DNA of 64,000 bases from Micromonospora antibiotica (lineage in GTDB: Bacteria > Actinomycetota > Actinomycetes > Mycobacteriales > Micromonosporaceae). Positions 26,569 to 35,648 of the stretch are shown here, piece by piece. Position 1 is the first letter of the stretch. Each line of letters begins with the position of its first letter. The stretch is taken from positions 310,001-374,000 of the forward strand of contig NZ_JAGFWR010000004.1 of assembly GCF_017599305.1 (NCBI RefSeq). The letters are read 5' to 3'. Made by a program: the position numbers and the translations under genes. The notes beneath the pieces were generated by a model that searched no databases, was not told the DNA's origin, and saw only the letters and a list, made by a program, of their open reading frames with translations.

Positions 26569-26620
26569 TGCCGCCGGCACCACCGGCCACCACCCAAGAC
26601 ACCGCACCCAGGAGCACCCA

Positions 26621-27517
26621 ATGACCGTGGACCTGCACCTGTCCCTGTTCAACTTCGAAGCCGGCGGACTCCAACCCGACGGCACCTACAACTTCGCACC
26701 CCTGGCCCAGGCCTTCCTCGACGGACCCCACCCCGACCTGCTGATGCTCTGCGAAGCGAAATTCTGGAACGCCCGGGGCAGACGACCACTACACACCGCC
26801 ATGGCACACCTCACCGACGTCACCGGCCGCCCCTACGTCGGCGAACTCCACACCGGCGCACTCGCCACCGCCGTCATCTACGACCCGCGCGTCCTCCGCC
26901 TCGACGCCGCCGAAGAACCCGAATTCCCCGACAAACGCAACCTTGCCCGGTTCAGCCTCCGCGCCGACCCCACCTACCGCTTCCACGTCTACGTCGAGCA
27001 CTGGCCCTACGCCGACGGAGAGCAACGCCTGGCCCGCGCCCGCCTCCTCGCCACCTCCGGCACCAGCCCCACCCCGACCCTGATCGCCGGAGACCTCAAC
27101 TCCACCAGCTCCGGCCCCCACCTACCCACATGCGACTGGACCACCGTCAACGCCAGCATCCGCGACTACAAAGGCCGCCACCACAATGGGGCCTGGCAGG
27201 CCGACACCCGCGCCATCGACCGACTCATCGGCACCTGGGACACCACCACCAGCCGGCGCGTCAACAGCGCCGGCTACCACCACCTCGCCGAACTCGACCC
27301 CCACGCACCCACCCCGCTCCCACCCACCGTCAACGGCCCCCACGGCCTACACATCGACTACCTCCTCGCCAACCACGCCCTCCTCAACACCGCCACCGTC
27401 GTACCCGGCACCTACCAGGTCCACATCCCACCCGACAACAACCCCACGACCTGGCCCTCCGACCACCGCCGCATCAGCTGCACCCTGCGCATCCACCCCA
27501 CCCAGGGAACGCCGTGA
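26621..27517 (+). CDS. Endonuclease/exonuclease/phosphatase (EEP) family protein
   Basis: 298 aa from ATG 26621, with AGGAG at 26610-26614. EEP motifs: 'SLFNFEAGG', 'DLLMLCEAKFWN' (metal Glu), 'HVYVEHWPY' (catalytic His position), 'LIAGDLNSTSSG' (GDLN), 'GLHIDYLLAN' and the terminal 'WPSDHRRISCTL' (SDH). The catalytic set looks complete. The family cleaves phosphodiesters in DNA, RNA, or lipids/nucleotides. Next to the helicase, a nucleic-acid substrate is the better guess (inference). Confidence 0.8.
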   Translation: MTVDLHLSLFNFEAGGLQPDGTYNFAPLAQAFLDGPHPDLLMLCEAKFWNARGRRPLHTAMAHLTDVTGRPYVGELHTGALATAVIYDPRVLRLDAAEEPEFPDKRNLARFSLRADPTYRFHVYVEHWPYADGEQRLARARLLATSGTSPTPTLIAGDLNSTSSGPHLPTCDWTTVNASIRDYKGRHHNGAWQADTRAIDRLIGTWDTTTSRRVNSAGYHHLAELDPHAPTPLPPTVNGPHGLHIDYLLANHALLNTATVVPGTYQVHIPPDNNPTTWPSDHRRISCTLRIHPTQGTP

Positions 27518-28099
27518 CGAGCGCACCACCAGCCCGCCAGCTCTACGCAGCTACGAGGTGATTGCCTGTTCTGTATCGGGTTTGATGGAGACAGGAAACC
27601 CGGCTGTCCGAACACCTTCCAAACATGGTCGAACTGGACTCGGAAGCACTGATCGAAGCAGGAACCTTTGCTACCCGCTATCCCAATAGTCCCCACCGGC
27701 AGTGACGCACCGTGAACAGCGTTGTAATGCGAGGTCGGACCCGAGGGGCGGGGGTTCATCCACGCCCTTCCGACGTATGTTCGATGTCGATGTCGATGTC
27801 GATGTCGATGTCGATGTCAGTGAGTCGCTCCTGGCAGCGTGCACCGCTGGCTAGGTGGCCTGGGTGGAGGTGCGTGGGAAACACGTAGTGTCGACTTGCT
27901 GACCTGTGGGAATCGCACAGGCTGTCCGTCGCGACCCGGGGGTGGTTGAGGACCATGAGTGCGTCTCCGGTAGCATGATCATCTGAATGGAATTGGTAGC
28001 AACACGCAGCCAAAACTGTGTTCTGCGTAACGCGAATCCTGCGATCGTTCGCCTCGTTGAGATGTGGAGGTAAATGCATCCCTCGAACAGGAGTTCGCT
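27518..28099. other. Intergenic region, 580 bp
   Basis: No gene is supported. It contains the hexanucleotide repeat at 27781 and the ribosome site AGGAG (28089-28093) of the next gene. Base composition is less GC-rich than the genes to the left, marking the boundary to the CRISPR-bearing accessory region. Confidence 0.4.
27781..27816. repeat. TCGATG microsatellite, six copies
   Basis: Six perfect tandem copies of TCGATG at 27781-27816. On the minus strand this would read as alternating Asp-Ile in an otherwise unconvincing frame. It is a slippage-prone tract and possibly length-variable. Confidence 0.95.
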
Positions 28100-28576
28100 G
28101 TGTCCTCTCCTCACCCCTTCTCGTCCCCGCACCCACCCGTCGTGCAGGACGCCCTCATGAGGTTGCACCTAAAAGGTTTCACTTTCGATGAGGCGTCGAA
28201 GTACTGGTACGTCACCTGTCCGTGTAAGAAGCACACCCGCCAAGCTCACTACCGGCCTTTCTGCCCTGAGCGCTATGCGCAGGAGCTGCTCTCGTGGGCT
28301 GAGAGGCTCAAGTGCTGGCAGCGCGATGAGAGGATCGAGGCATCACAATGCGGGTCCGCATCACCTGGCACGTCGCCACCCGAGGCAGGGGCGAAGACAA
28401 GGTGCCCGCAGAAGTGTTGCGTCAGGAAGCCGCACGCCTCATGGACGTGCTCATCACTCAAGAAGAAAACGGGCAACTCCACAACGTCGCCGTCGAAACC
28501 GATGCGGATAAGTCGTCAATCACCGCAGAGGCGATACTGCCGGCGGAGAATGCTAACATCGCCGCTGGTCACTTGA
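28100..28576 (+). CDS. Hypothetical protein with CxC motif
   Basis: GTG 28100 with AGGAG seven bases upstream. The first ~85 residues look coding: 'DALMRLHLKGFTFDEASKYWYVTCPCKKHTRQAHYRPFCPERYAQELLSWAERLKCWQRDE'. It is a small basic protein with a CPC pair and further Cys, perhaps zinc-binding. After about 28350 this frame loses coding character and overlaps the next gene by 229 bases, so the true 3' end may have been lost to a frameshift. The family is unknown; the tight pairing with 28348 recalls toxin-antitoxin layouts. Confidence 0.45.
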   Translation: MSSPHPFSSPHPPVVQDALMRLHLKGFTFDEASKYWYVTCPCKKHTRQAHYRPFCPERYAQELLSWAERLKCWQRDERIEASQCGSASPGTSPPEAGAKTRCPQKCCVRKPHASWTCSSLKKKTGNSTTSPSKPMRISRQSPQRRYCRRRMLTSPLVT

Positions 28577-28683
28577 GGTCAGTCGGATCGATGACTCTCG
28601 GTCATCCACCACATGGCAGCGCTTCCGCCGAACGGCTTCTTGATTTTAAAGAAACTGGCTGCGTGGTGGAAGTGGACGAATAA
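28348..28683 (+). CDS. Hypothetical protein, 111 aa
   Basis: ATG 28348, 'MRVRITWHVATRGRGEDKVPAEVLRQEAARLMDVLITQEENG', then an acidic β-rich part 'VAVETDADKSSITAEAILPAENANIAAGHLRSVGSM', ending 'KETGCVVEVDE'. It is soluble, acidic and without TM segments. It overlaps the basic Cys protein upstream, a basic/acidic pair that could be partners. No known family. Confidence 0.5.
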   Translation: MRVRITWHVATRGRGEDKVPAEVLRQEAARLMDVLITQEENGQLHNVAVETDADKSSITAEAILPAENANIAAGHLRSVGSMTLGHPPHGSASAERLLDFKETGCVVEVDE

Positions 28684-29306
28684 GGCGCCCTCCGCCGCTG
28701 GGTCGTTCACTTCGCACAACGGTGGGCCAGTATCACGGCAAGCGCAGTTGATCAGGGCTGAGCTGCGTTAAGCGAGCGGCGGGGGTGAGTGTCGATGCGG
28801 TCCGCCAGCTTATCGGGGAGCGAGTCTGCAGACGCTGGCGTGGGCATCGGTTTTCAACGCTGCGCGTCTGGAAGCGTCACGATGGGACAGGGGCGACCAC
28901 ACCTGTAACACCTGCAGGGAGACTCCCCAACCAATGTGGTGAACGCTCCGGCAAAGGCTGCTTCATGATCGACGGGCCGCACCACCCAGCCACCATCATC
29001 TGGGAGGTAACTCGGCTCCGCCGGGACAACAGCACGCCGCTTCCCCCTCGTTGCCCAGGCGCGGCGTGCCTGTGCCGGTCTGCTGGGCTGCGGGGTCGGC
29101 GAACGCGCCGACCCCGCAGCCCCAGCAGACCGCGACAACGACCCGACCGCCGCCTCATTCGTGCACAACCAGGCCATACTCATCGCCTACGGTTGAGATC
29201 GATACGAAGACACGCGCATCCGATGCCACCGCCACGCCCACCTGGCCCAACCACGTACTTGCGACCCCGACCGCAGCACCACGATTTCGTCCGGAATGCC
29301 GACCGT
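28684..29306. other. Intergenic region at the old end of CRISPR array 1
   Basis: No gene is confidently supported. A minus-strand frame over 28860-29040 has some coding look ('EPSYLPDDGGWVVRPVDHE' and 'PCRCYRCGRPCP') but lacks a start and may be a gene relic. The strong hairpin at 29076-29132 is annotated separately. Confidence 0.35.
29076..29132. terminator. 26-bp hairpin downstream of CRISPR array 1
   Basis: Left arm 29076-29101 (CGGTCTGCTGGGCTGC...) pairs with 29106-29132 over 26 bp, with one bulged C and a 4-base loop (29102-29105). Array 1 is transcribed leftward, so this hairpin sits about 175 bases past its last repeat and is well placed to terminate the pre-crRNA. Confidence 0.6.
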
Positions 29307-30672
29307 GTGGGGACGCCTTCATCGGTGATGAGCGACCAGCTCGTACCCGATGAGCATGGTGCAGCAGATCCGGTTGCGATCCCTCCAGGGGTGATGAGCG
29401 ACTGGATGGACGGATTCACCGCCGCCCGGCAGGCCGGCGGGTTGCGATCCCTCAAGGGTGATGAGCGACCGGCCGGACGGTCTACTACCCGCTCGACCAG
29501 GCGGCCAGTTGCGATCCCTCCAGGGGTGATGAGCGACGTACACCCGGCGGACCGCGAGGGGCTACGCGCGGCGGTTGCGATCCCTCCAGGGGTGATGAGC
29601 GACCGGGAGGTGCCGGAGGCCGGCGCGGACGAGATCCTCGCGTTGCGATCCCTCCAGGGGTGATAAGCGACTGCTGACCGCGCAGCGGGGTACGGCCGAC
29701 TATGTCCGTTGCGATCCCTCCAGGGGTGATGAGCGACCCTGACGCTCCGCCCGCCGGGCCATCAGCTCGTCGCCGTTGCGATCCCTCCAGGGGTGATGAG
29801 CGACCTGATCGACGTCCGCAGCGTCACCGCGTTGTCGTTGCGATCCCTCCAGGGGTGATGAGCGACCTGACCCTGTGCATCCAGCTCGGCCGGTCCGAGG
29901 CGGTGTTGCGATCCCTCCAGGGGTGATGAGCGACCGGCAACCGGTGAGCGGCGGGGACGTGCGGCGGGTGGCGTTGCGATCCCTCCAGGGGTGATGAGCG
30001 ACCCCGAGGCCGCTACGCGGAACTGATGCTGGCGCAGTGGTTCAGGTTGCGATCCCTCCAGGGGTGATGAGCGACCGGCTCGACCAACACCTGCGCCGCG
30101 CCGGCCCGAGGCTAGTTGCGATCCCTCCAGGGGTGATGAGCGACCCGGCCGAAATCGAGATCCTCCGCGCTATGGTGTTGCGATCCCTCCAGGGGTGATG
30201 AGCGACCGGGAGCGCCTGACCCGTCAGGCACGGGAGGCGGCGTTGCGATCCCTCCAGGGGTGATGAGCGACCCCGAGGCCCGAGCCAGTCCATCGGCAGC
30301 GGGTTCACCGCGTTGCGATCCCTCCAGGGGTGATGAGCGACCGCACCGCCGACGCCGACCGGGACCGTCACGTCATGTTGCGATCCCTCCAGGGGTGATG
30401 AGCGACCTCGACCAGTACGCCACCGACAACGGCCACACCGTCATGTTGCGATCCCTCCAGGGGTGATGAGCGACTTGAACCAGTTCTTCTGCTCGACACC
30501 CAGCATGGTCTTGTTGCGATCCCTCCAGGGGTGATGAGCGACTTGAGCCCGTGCATGCGCTGCTCGCTGGTGTCGACGAGTTGCGATCCCTCCAGGGGTG
30601 ATGAGCGACTGGACGGCTCAAGCTGGAGCGCGTCATGACCCCGTTGCGATCCCTCCAGGGGTGATGAGCGAC
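29307..30672 (-). CRISPR. CRISPR array 1 (type I-B), 20 repeats plus one degenerate
   Basis: The 30-nt repeat reads, in crRNA sense (minus strand), GTCGCTCATCACCCC...GGGATCGCAAC. Twenty copies start at 29373, 29441, 29508, 29574, 29642, 29708, 29775, 29837, 29905, 29973, 30046, 30115, 30177, 30242, 30312, 30377, 30445, 30513, 30580 and 30643, with spacers of about 32-43 nt. The unit at 29307-29336 keeps only its last third. Decay (29441 lost a base; 29642 has one change) gathers at the left, so the leader end is on the right next to cas2 and transcription runs leftward. Confidence 0.98.
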
Positions 30673-30770
30673 CCGAATCTTAAGTCGCAGGTCAGAGCTG
30701 CTTTTCGGGCCTGGATCTGGCAGGGTTTTGCAGCGGTCCGGCGGTTGTGCATTTGTGCTGGTCAGAGTAC
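30673..30770 (-). promoter_or_regulatory. CRISPR leader of array 1
   Basis: About 95 bases directly beside the youngest repeat are nearly the same as the flank of array 2 (reverse complement of 40090-40184). Shared blocks are TCTTAAGTCGCAGGTCA, TTTTTGCAGCGG and GCGGTTGTGCAT. Conservation at both arrays identifies it as the leader needed for spacer acquisition and pre-crRNA transcription. Its outer end overlaps the last codons of cas2. Confidence 0.85.
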
Positions 30771-31025
30771 CGAATCTGGGTGGCCCAGTTCGGTGCCGAG
30801 GGTCTCGACCTCGACGAGATGCGGTGAGCCGATGCGGTACATCCGGACGCTGTCGTAGGTCAGGTCGAGTTGCTGTCGGAGGGTGGTGATGAGGCTTCGG
30901 TGCTGTGCGGCGGACAGTTCGCCCTCGAAGACGCTGCGTTGCACCCAGTGAAGGTACTGCCGGCAGGTCCGTAGGGCGGCGGGGTTGCGTTCTACAGCGG
31001 TGTCGTAGACCAAGACGACGAACAT
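30762..31025 (-). CDS. cas2: Cas2 (type I-B)
   Basis: 87 aa from ATG 31025, 3 bases after the cas1 stop. 'MFVVLVYDTAVERNPAALRTCRQYLHWVQRSVFEGEL' is the standard Cas2 β1-α1-β2 with the conserved YD aspartate and the 'RSVFEG' strand. 'VRMYRIGSP' and 'VETLGT' form the last strands. Cas2 dimerises and bridges two Cas1 dimers during spacer integration. It is the last gene of the type I-B operon, immediately next to the array 1 leader. Confidence 0.95.
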   Translation of the reverse strand: MFVVLVYDTAVERNPAALRTCRQYLHWVQRSVFEGELSAAQHRSLITTLRQQLDLTYDSVRMYRIGSPHLVEVETLGTELGHPDSVL

Positions 31026-31028
31026 TGG

Positions 31029-32009
31029 TCACCACCAGGGCCGGAAGGGCTTATAGGTCGTTCCTTCGAGACACAGCCGTACGAGCTTGAGCGCCTCAAG
31101 GTGAATCAACTCCTCGTATGAGGCTTTCCGCTTGAGTTGCCGGTGATGGACGGTGGTCGCCAGTTCTTCTCGGACCATGACGGCGACCTTCTTGCGGCCT
31201 GCTGGGCTCAGGGAAGCGCTACGGACGTCGCTGACGAAGTCTGTGGTGCTCAGGGTTCGTTGCGCGGCTGCTCGGCGGAGTAGCCGTTCGGCGAGGAGTG
31301 GTTTGAAGGGTTCGGCGAGGTCGAGGGCGAGGGTGTTGCGGCGCCGGTCGGTGTCGCTGTGCAGAAAGCCGATCGCCGGGTGCAGTGGCGTGCAGCGGAT
31401 CGCGGTCAGGACCCGCGCGTACGTGATGGCGTTGAGGTAGCTGATGAAGGCGTTGCCGGCGTTGTTGGGCGGCCGGCGGGTACGTCCGTCGAGCCGCAGC
31501 CAGGGCGGTAACAGGGTGTCGAGTACTCCCCAAGCGGTGCGTCGGAAGTTGCCTTCGATCCCCATGAGTTCCTCGGTCGACGTGCAGGCTTCGACCTGCG
31601 CGGGAAGGCGTTCGAGTGGCCCGTCGAGCAGGTCTGTGTCCAAGGCCCACGCGATGTTGGCTGCGGTTGCTCTGACCAGGGATTGTGCGACAGCGAGTCG
31701 CGTCTGAGGGTCGGCTGTCAGGGTGACCTGGGCGCGGATGACGTGTGCGGAGGACATGTCGTCGGCGGGGGTGACGGCACCGGCGTAGTTGCCGTAGTGG
31801 TCGAGCAGGTGCACGGTGACGCCGTGGCGGCTGAGCAGTGACACGGCGGCGGTGTTGATGTCGGCGTTGTCGAAGACCACGAGGTCACGGATGTCGGTGA
31901 TGGGGATCCGGACGGGTTGCCCGTCGGTGCGTTCGATGCGGATGCTGTTGTCTTCGCGTCGGATTCGGCACGGTTCGGTTAGCCAGTAGCTGCGTCCGCT
32001 GGCGCTCAC
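31029..32009 (-). CDS. cas1: Cas1 integrase (type I-B)
   Basis: 326 aa from GTG 32009 (GTGA overlap with cas4); the longer frame to 32051 is rejected. The N-terminal β domain has 'IPITDIRDLVVFDNADI' and 'LLSRHGVTVHLLDHYGNYAG'. The C-terminal catalytic residues are in 'LMGIEGNFRRTAW' (Glu), 'IGFLHSDTDRRRNTLALDL' (His) and 'AEPFKPLLAERLL' (acidic). It inserts protospacers at the leader-repeat junction together with Cas2. All ligands are present, so it could also serve the type III arrays if their own Cas1 is dead (inference). Confidence 0.96.
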   Translation of the reverse strand: MSASGRSYWLTEPCRIRREDNSIRIERTDGQPVRIPITDIRDLVVFDNADINTAAVSLLSRHGVTVHLLDHYGNYAGAVTPADDMSSAHVIRAQVTLTADPQTRLAVAQSLVRATAANIAWALDTDLLDGPLERLPAQVEACTSTEELMGIEGNFRRTAWGVLDTLLPPWLRLDGRTRRPPNNAGNAFISYLNAITYARVLTAIRCTPLHPAIGFLHSDTDRRRNTLALDLAEPFKPLLAERLLRRAAAQRTLSTTDFVSDVRSASLSPAGRKKVAVMVREELATTVHHRQLKRKASYEELIHLEALKLVRLCLEGTTYKPFRPWW

Positions 32010-32524
32010 GAGTCTCCCCAACAGTAGTCGCGGTAGGAGCATCCCCGGCACTGTGTACGTGGGAGCCGGGGTGCGGGTGCGTCGGCGGTGATGACCTGAC
32101 GTGCTCGTGCCTCGGTGTCTTCTGCGATGCGGCGGGCCGACACGTCCCAGGTGACGTTGGTGGTGCGTCGGATCAGCGGGTAGTGGACGATCCCGCCGCG
32201 AATGTTCACCCCGCGTCGGGCGAGGAGGAGGCAGTAGTGCAGGACCTGGGCTTCGTGTTGGGGTGAGGGCTGCCGGGAGGACTTCGTTTCGTGGACGACG
32301 GCTCCCCGGGTGACCCAGTCGATCTTCGCTGCTCCGAGGTCGACGTCGGCGTGCCGGCGGTAGGTCGTGTCATCCACGGTCTCGCCGAAGGCGACCGCGT
32401 CGTTGCGGGCTTCCGGCCGGTAGCCGCAGCTGTACAGCCACAGTTGTCGAGGGCAGTGCAGCAGGTACTTGATGTGGACGCCGCCGATCTCGTCGACGTC
32501 GTCGGCCTGGTGGTGGGGGGTCAC
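32006..32524 (-). CDS. cas4: Cas4 exonuclease (type I-B)
   Basis: 172 aa from GTG 32524 (GTGA overlap with cas3 stop). The Fe-S ligands are 'YLLHCPRQLWLY' (first Cys) and, at the C-terminus, 'TQCRGCSYRDYCWG' (three Cys). The RecB-nuclease core shows 'IDWVTRGAVVHETKSS' (D...E-x-K), 'HEAQVLHYCLLL' (QhhxY-like). Cas4 trims pre-spacers and selects PAM-bearing ends. It keeps the full set of residues. Confidence 0.95.
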   Translation of the reverse strand: MTPHHQADDVDEIGGVHIKYLLHCPRQLWLYSCGYRPEARNDAVAFGETVDDTTYRRHADVDLGAAKIDWVTRGAVVHETKSSRQPSPQHEAQVLHYCLLLARRGVNIRGGIVHYPLIRRTTNVTWDVSARRIAEDTEARARQVITADAPAPRLPRTQCRGCSYRDYCWGDS

Positions 32525-34932
32525 AGGATGGTGTCCACGGGACGCGGCACGGTGGCGGCCTTTCGGATGGTTGGGCTCAGGTCGAGGCCCGTCTCGCCGC
32601 TGTACGGGGCGTCGATGAGGGGGATGCGGTGATTGCGGCCGACGGTGCCGGTCGATCCCAGCGCGCGCCACTGCCGGTAGCGGATCGGGATGAGGAGGCC
32701 GGCACCGAGCAGGGCATGGCCGTCGCGTCCGGTGGTCAGCCGCTCGTACTCCGGTTTGTCGTCCTGCAGGAGGACCTCGACGGTGTCGAAGGACTCGCGT
32801 AGTCCGTCGAGGAATTCCTCCCGGTCGTTGAAGGGTTCGGTGAAGGTCAGGAAGGTGCTGGCGAACGCGTCGCGGCTGTGGCGGGCTTGTTCGTCCCACT
32901 GCCGTCCCCAGTCGGTCTGGTACGCCAGGGTCAACCAGTGCTCGATGCTCTGTTCGGACATCACCGGGTCGGGTGCCGCGGCGAGCGCTGACCATGCCGC
33001 GTCCAACGATTCCGGCTGGTAGGGGTGAGGGCTCTCGCCGCGGTGCACCCGATACGGCACGGGCCCCTGCGGGTGGCGGCCGAGCCGATTGACCCGGCCG
33101 GCACGTTGGGCGACCGCTTCGATAGGGGCGAGTTCTGTGGCACCGCGGTCGAAGTCCAGCCGCAGGGACACCTCCACTGCCTGGGTGGCCACCACGAGCC
33201 CGCCCCGCCGCGCGGGTTGCCCAGGGCGGCGTTCGCCGTGGCGGGCGAGGAGCCGTCGTTCGATAGTGGAGCGGTCGCGGGCCCGGAACCGGGAGTGCAG
33301 GAGTAGCGCCGCGGTGTCCCGATCCGCCTCGTGAGCTGCCGCGCGGGCGGTCGGGGCCAGCGCGGTGTAGAGCGCCTGGGCAGTGGCGACGGTGTTGGCC
33401 ACGAGCAGCACGCTGTACCCCTCGGTGAGCCAGGAGCGAAATACCTCCAGACTGGCTGGGGCGGTCAGCGGTAGCTCGTCGAGCACGAGTCGGTGCCGGT
33501 CAGGTGCCGTCCCGGCGGGTGCACGGTGCAGGGCCACCGGGTGTCGGAGTGTTTCTTGGATGAGGGTGACCATCGGCGGTGCGAGGGTCGCGGACACCAC
33601 GGCGACCCGGGTGCCCAACGTTTCCCAGAGCCGCATGCAGGCGCAGAGCCGGCCGAAGGTCTGCGGGTCATAGGCGTGAAGTTCGTCCAGGACGACCAGG
33701 CTGTTGGCCTGCTCCAGCAGGACGCTGGCATAGCGGGGGCCGGCGATCGCGCCGACGAGGAGTTGGTAGGCCGTCGCTACCCGGAACCGTTGGGCGAACA
33801 ACCGCATCGCCCCGGCGCGGGAGTTGGCCCTGCTGGCGTCGGAAGCGGTCGGTGCGCAGTCCTCCCCGACGGCGTCGGCCAGTACCGACAACGCGGCCGA
33901 GCCGTGCAACACGCCAATGTCGGCTGTCGTCTCTTCGGGGGCGGGCTGCAGGTCCTGGCGGAACCGGCTGGCGGCCGCGTCGATCGACGCGCGGTACGGC
34001 AGGACCCAGACCACCCGGGGCCGGCCGGGCATGGCCGGCAGCTGACGTGACGCCCAGGCGAGGCCGGCCTCGGTCTTACCCGACCCCGTCGGCGCGATCA
34101 GCAGCAGGTGACCGTCGGTCTCGGCGGCCTGACGCTGGTGCGGGTAGGGCGGGTAGGCGAGGCCCGAAAGGTAATTCCCCGGTAGCGGCAGGTGGGTCTG
34201 CAGGGCGACGTGGGCGGACGCCGAGTGGTCGGCCAACGTCACCGCCCCCTGCAGAAGGACACCGATCAGGCCGCGGATGGCGTCGACGGGCTCCTCCCAG
34301 GCGGCGCGCAGTCCGGCGAACTGGTCCCTCGCCCGCTGCCATAGCCTGCGGCCCCCATCGGCGGGCACCGGAACACCGAGCTGGTCGGCGTACCAGGCGA
34401 GGACCGCACGATGCCGTCGCAGCGGTACTTGGCCGGCCGGTTGGCCCGGCGGCGGATCCGGGTCGTGGCCGAACTTCCGTTCCCAGGCGGCGGACGCCGG
34501 ATACAGGTCGAGGAGCGCGCCGCTGCCGTCGGCCGAGCGTAGCCAGCGGTGGTGCAGACCAACCCCGGCGGCGACCAGGGCACGGTCGTCCGGCGGCAGT
34601 CCACCGACAAGCAGGTCGACGTAGGCCAGTGAGAGCACCTCGTGGCGTTCACCCCAGCGGTGTCCTGGCAGCTTGACCTGCCGTTGGAACCCTTCGGCGA
34701 CCTTTCCCGCGTCGTGTAGCAGTGCGGCGAGCGCGACCAGGGCCCAGAAGGAGGGCCAGTCCGCCAAGACGCCGGCGGGTCCGATGCGGTCGGCGACCGT
34801 TCGGGCCGCAGCCCAGGTGGCGGAGCTGTGCTCGGTGAGTCGTTCCGCGTGCCCCGACCGGCCCGTGCGGTCGACGGATTTGGCCCAAACCTCGTCGAGG
34901 ACCTGGCCGAGGGTCGGGAGTGTGCTGCTCAT
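32521..34932 (-). CDS. cas3: Cas3 nuclease-helicase (HD + DExH)
   Basis: 803 aa from ATG 34932 (ATGA overlap with cas5). HD nuclease: 'LAALLHDAGKVAEGF' (~70) and 'RWGERHEVLSL'. Helicase: Walker A 'LLIAPTGSGKTEAGLAW' (~285), 'NSLVVLDELHAYDPQ' (DExH), 'VAVVSATLAPP' (SAT), and 'PIEAVAQRAGRVNRLGRHP' (motif VI). It is recruited by Cascade to unwind and degrade target DNA. Length and motif order are normal for a single-chain Cas3. Confidence 0.96.
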   Translation of the reverse strand: MSSTLPTLGQVLDEVWAKSVDRTGRSGHAERLTEHSSATWAAARTVADRIGPAGVLADWPSFWALVALAALLHDAGKVAEGFQRQVKLPGHRWGERHEVLSLAYVDLLVGGLPPDDRALVAAGVGLHHRWLRSADGSGALLDLYPASAAWERKFGHDPDPPPGQPAGQVPLRRHRAVLAWYADQLGVPVPADGGRRLWQRARDQFAGLRAAWEEPVDAIRGLIGVLLQGAVTLADHSASAHVALQTHLPLPGNYLSGLAYPPYPHQRQAAETDGHLLLIAPTGSGKTEAGLAWASRQLPAMPGRPRVVWVLPYRASIDAAASRFRQDLQPAPEETTADIGVLHGSAALSVLADAVGEDCAPTASDASRANSRAGAMRLFAQRFRVATAYQLLVGAIAGPRYASVLLEQANSLVVLDELHAYDPQTFGRLCACMRLWETLGTRVAVVSATLAPPMVTLIQETLRHPVALHRAPAGTAPDRHRLVLDELPLTAPASLEVFRSWLTEGYSVLLVANTVATAQALYTALAPTARAAAHEADRDTAALLLHSRFRARDRSTIERRLLARHGERRPGQPARRGGLVVATQAVEVSLRLDFDRGATELAPIEAVAQRAGRVNRLGRHPQGPVPYRVHRGESPHPYQPESLDAAWSALAAAPDPVMSEQSIEHWLTLAYQTDWGRQWDEQARHSRDAFASTFLTFTEPFNDREEFLDGLRESFDTVEVLLQDDKPEYERLTTGRDGHALLGAGLLIPIRYRQWRALGSTGTVGRNHRIPLIDAPYSGETGLDLSPTIRKAATVPRPVDTIL

Positions 34933-35648
34933 CGTCGCTCCGCCTGCGGGGCGGGCCGCAACCACACCGCCTGGTCTCCGTCGTGCAGTGCGTGGCGCAC
35001 CGGCATCCGGGCGGCGGGTTCGGCGCACCACAGGTAGTCGCCGTAGCGGCTGGTCATCCGGTCGGCGTGGATCGTCTCGGCGAGTCGGACGGTGACCGCC
35101 GTAGCCGCGTCATGTCCGCCCGGTGGTGCCAGTGCGTGCCCGACGACGGCTTCGTCGGTCGATCGCAGCAGCACGGCAGAGACTGATCGGACGAACACCA
35201 GATCCTGGGAGCGGCCCAGCCGTAGCGCCCAGACCGGGCGGCGCAGGGCAGCTGCGATGCGGTGACCGTCGGGTTCGGGGATCCACAGCGTCACCGTCAG
35301 ATGGGCCAGGAACGGCCGATCCTTGACCGTCGTGCCGTTCTTGATCGCACGAACCCGGCCGCCGGCCGCCGGGTTCACACCGCCTGCAGCAATCGGGTGG
35401 TAGGTCTCCGTGTCGACGCCGGCACCGGCGGCGTGAGCGCTGTACCCGAGGACCACCGGCTCCTCCGCCCTGCCTGTCGCGGCGGCGAGCATGCCCCGCA
35501 GCGCAGACGGCGCAGGCACCGGCAGGCACCGGGTCAGACCGGGGAACATCGGATCGCGGAACGACGCCACCGGCGCGAAGAGCTCCACGCGGGTGGCCTC
35601 GATCCCCAGCGCCCCTTCCGGCAGCGCCGTCATCGTGTCGGTCGTCAT
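34929..35648 (-). CDS. cas5: Cas5 (type I-B, Tneap-like)
   Basis: 239 aa from ATG 35648 (ATGA overlap with cas7). 'GIEATRVELFAPVASFRDPMFPGLTRCLPVPAPSALRGMLAAA' is the Cas5t/Cas5h N-terminal RAMP signature (ASFR-x-P...LPVPPPST), followed by 'TVTLWIPEPDG' and 'LRLGRSQDLVFV'. Cas5 caps the 5' handle of the crRNA in Cascade. The longer frame to 35852 is antisense-like and rejected. Confidence 0.93.
   Translation of the reverse strand: MTTDTMTALPEGALGIEATRVELFAPVASFRDPMFPGLTRCLPVPAPSALRGMLAAATGRAEEPVVLGYSAHAAGAGVDTETYHPIAAGGVNPAAGGRVRAIKNGTTVKDRPFLAHLTVTLWIPEPDGHRIAAALRRPVWALRLGRSQDLVFVRSVSAVLLRSTDEAVVGHALAPPGGHDAATAVTVRLAETIHADRMTSRYGDYLWCAEPAARMPVRHALHDGDQAVWLRPAPQAERR

Noticed and set aside
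28785..29663. Long plus-strand ORF running into CRISPR array 1
   Set aside because: The translated product is repetitive because it reads through CRISPR repeats; the 5' part has no coding character.
30598..30858. Plus-strand ORF spanning the end of array 1 and its leader
   Set aside because: It crosses the last repeat and the conserved leader; the similar frame at the array 2 leader reflects leader conservation, not a protein.
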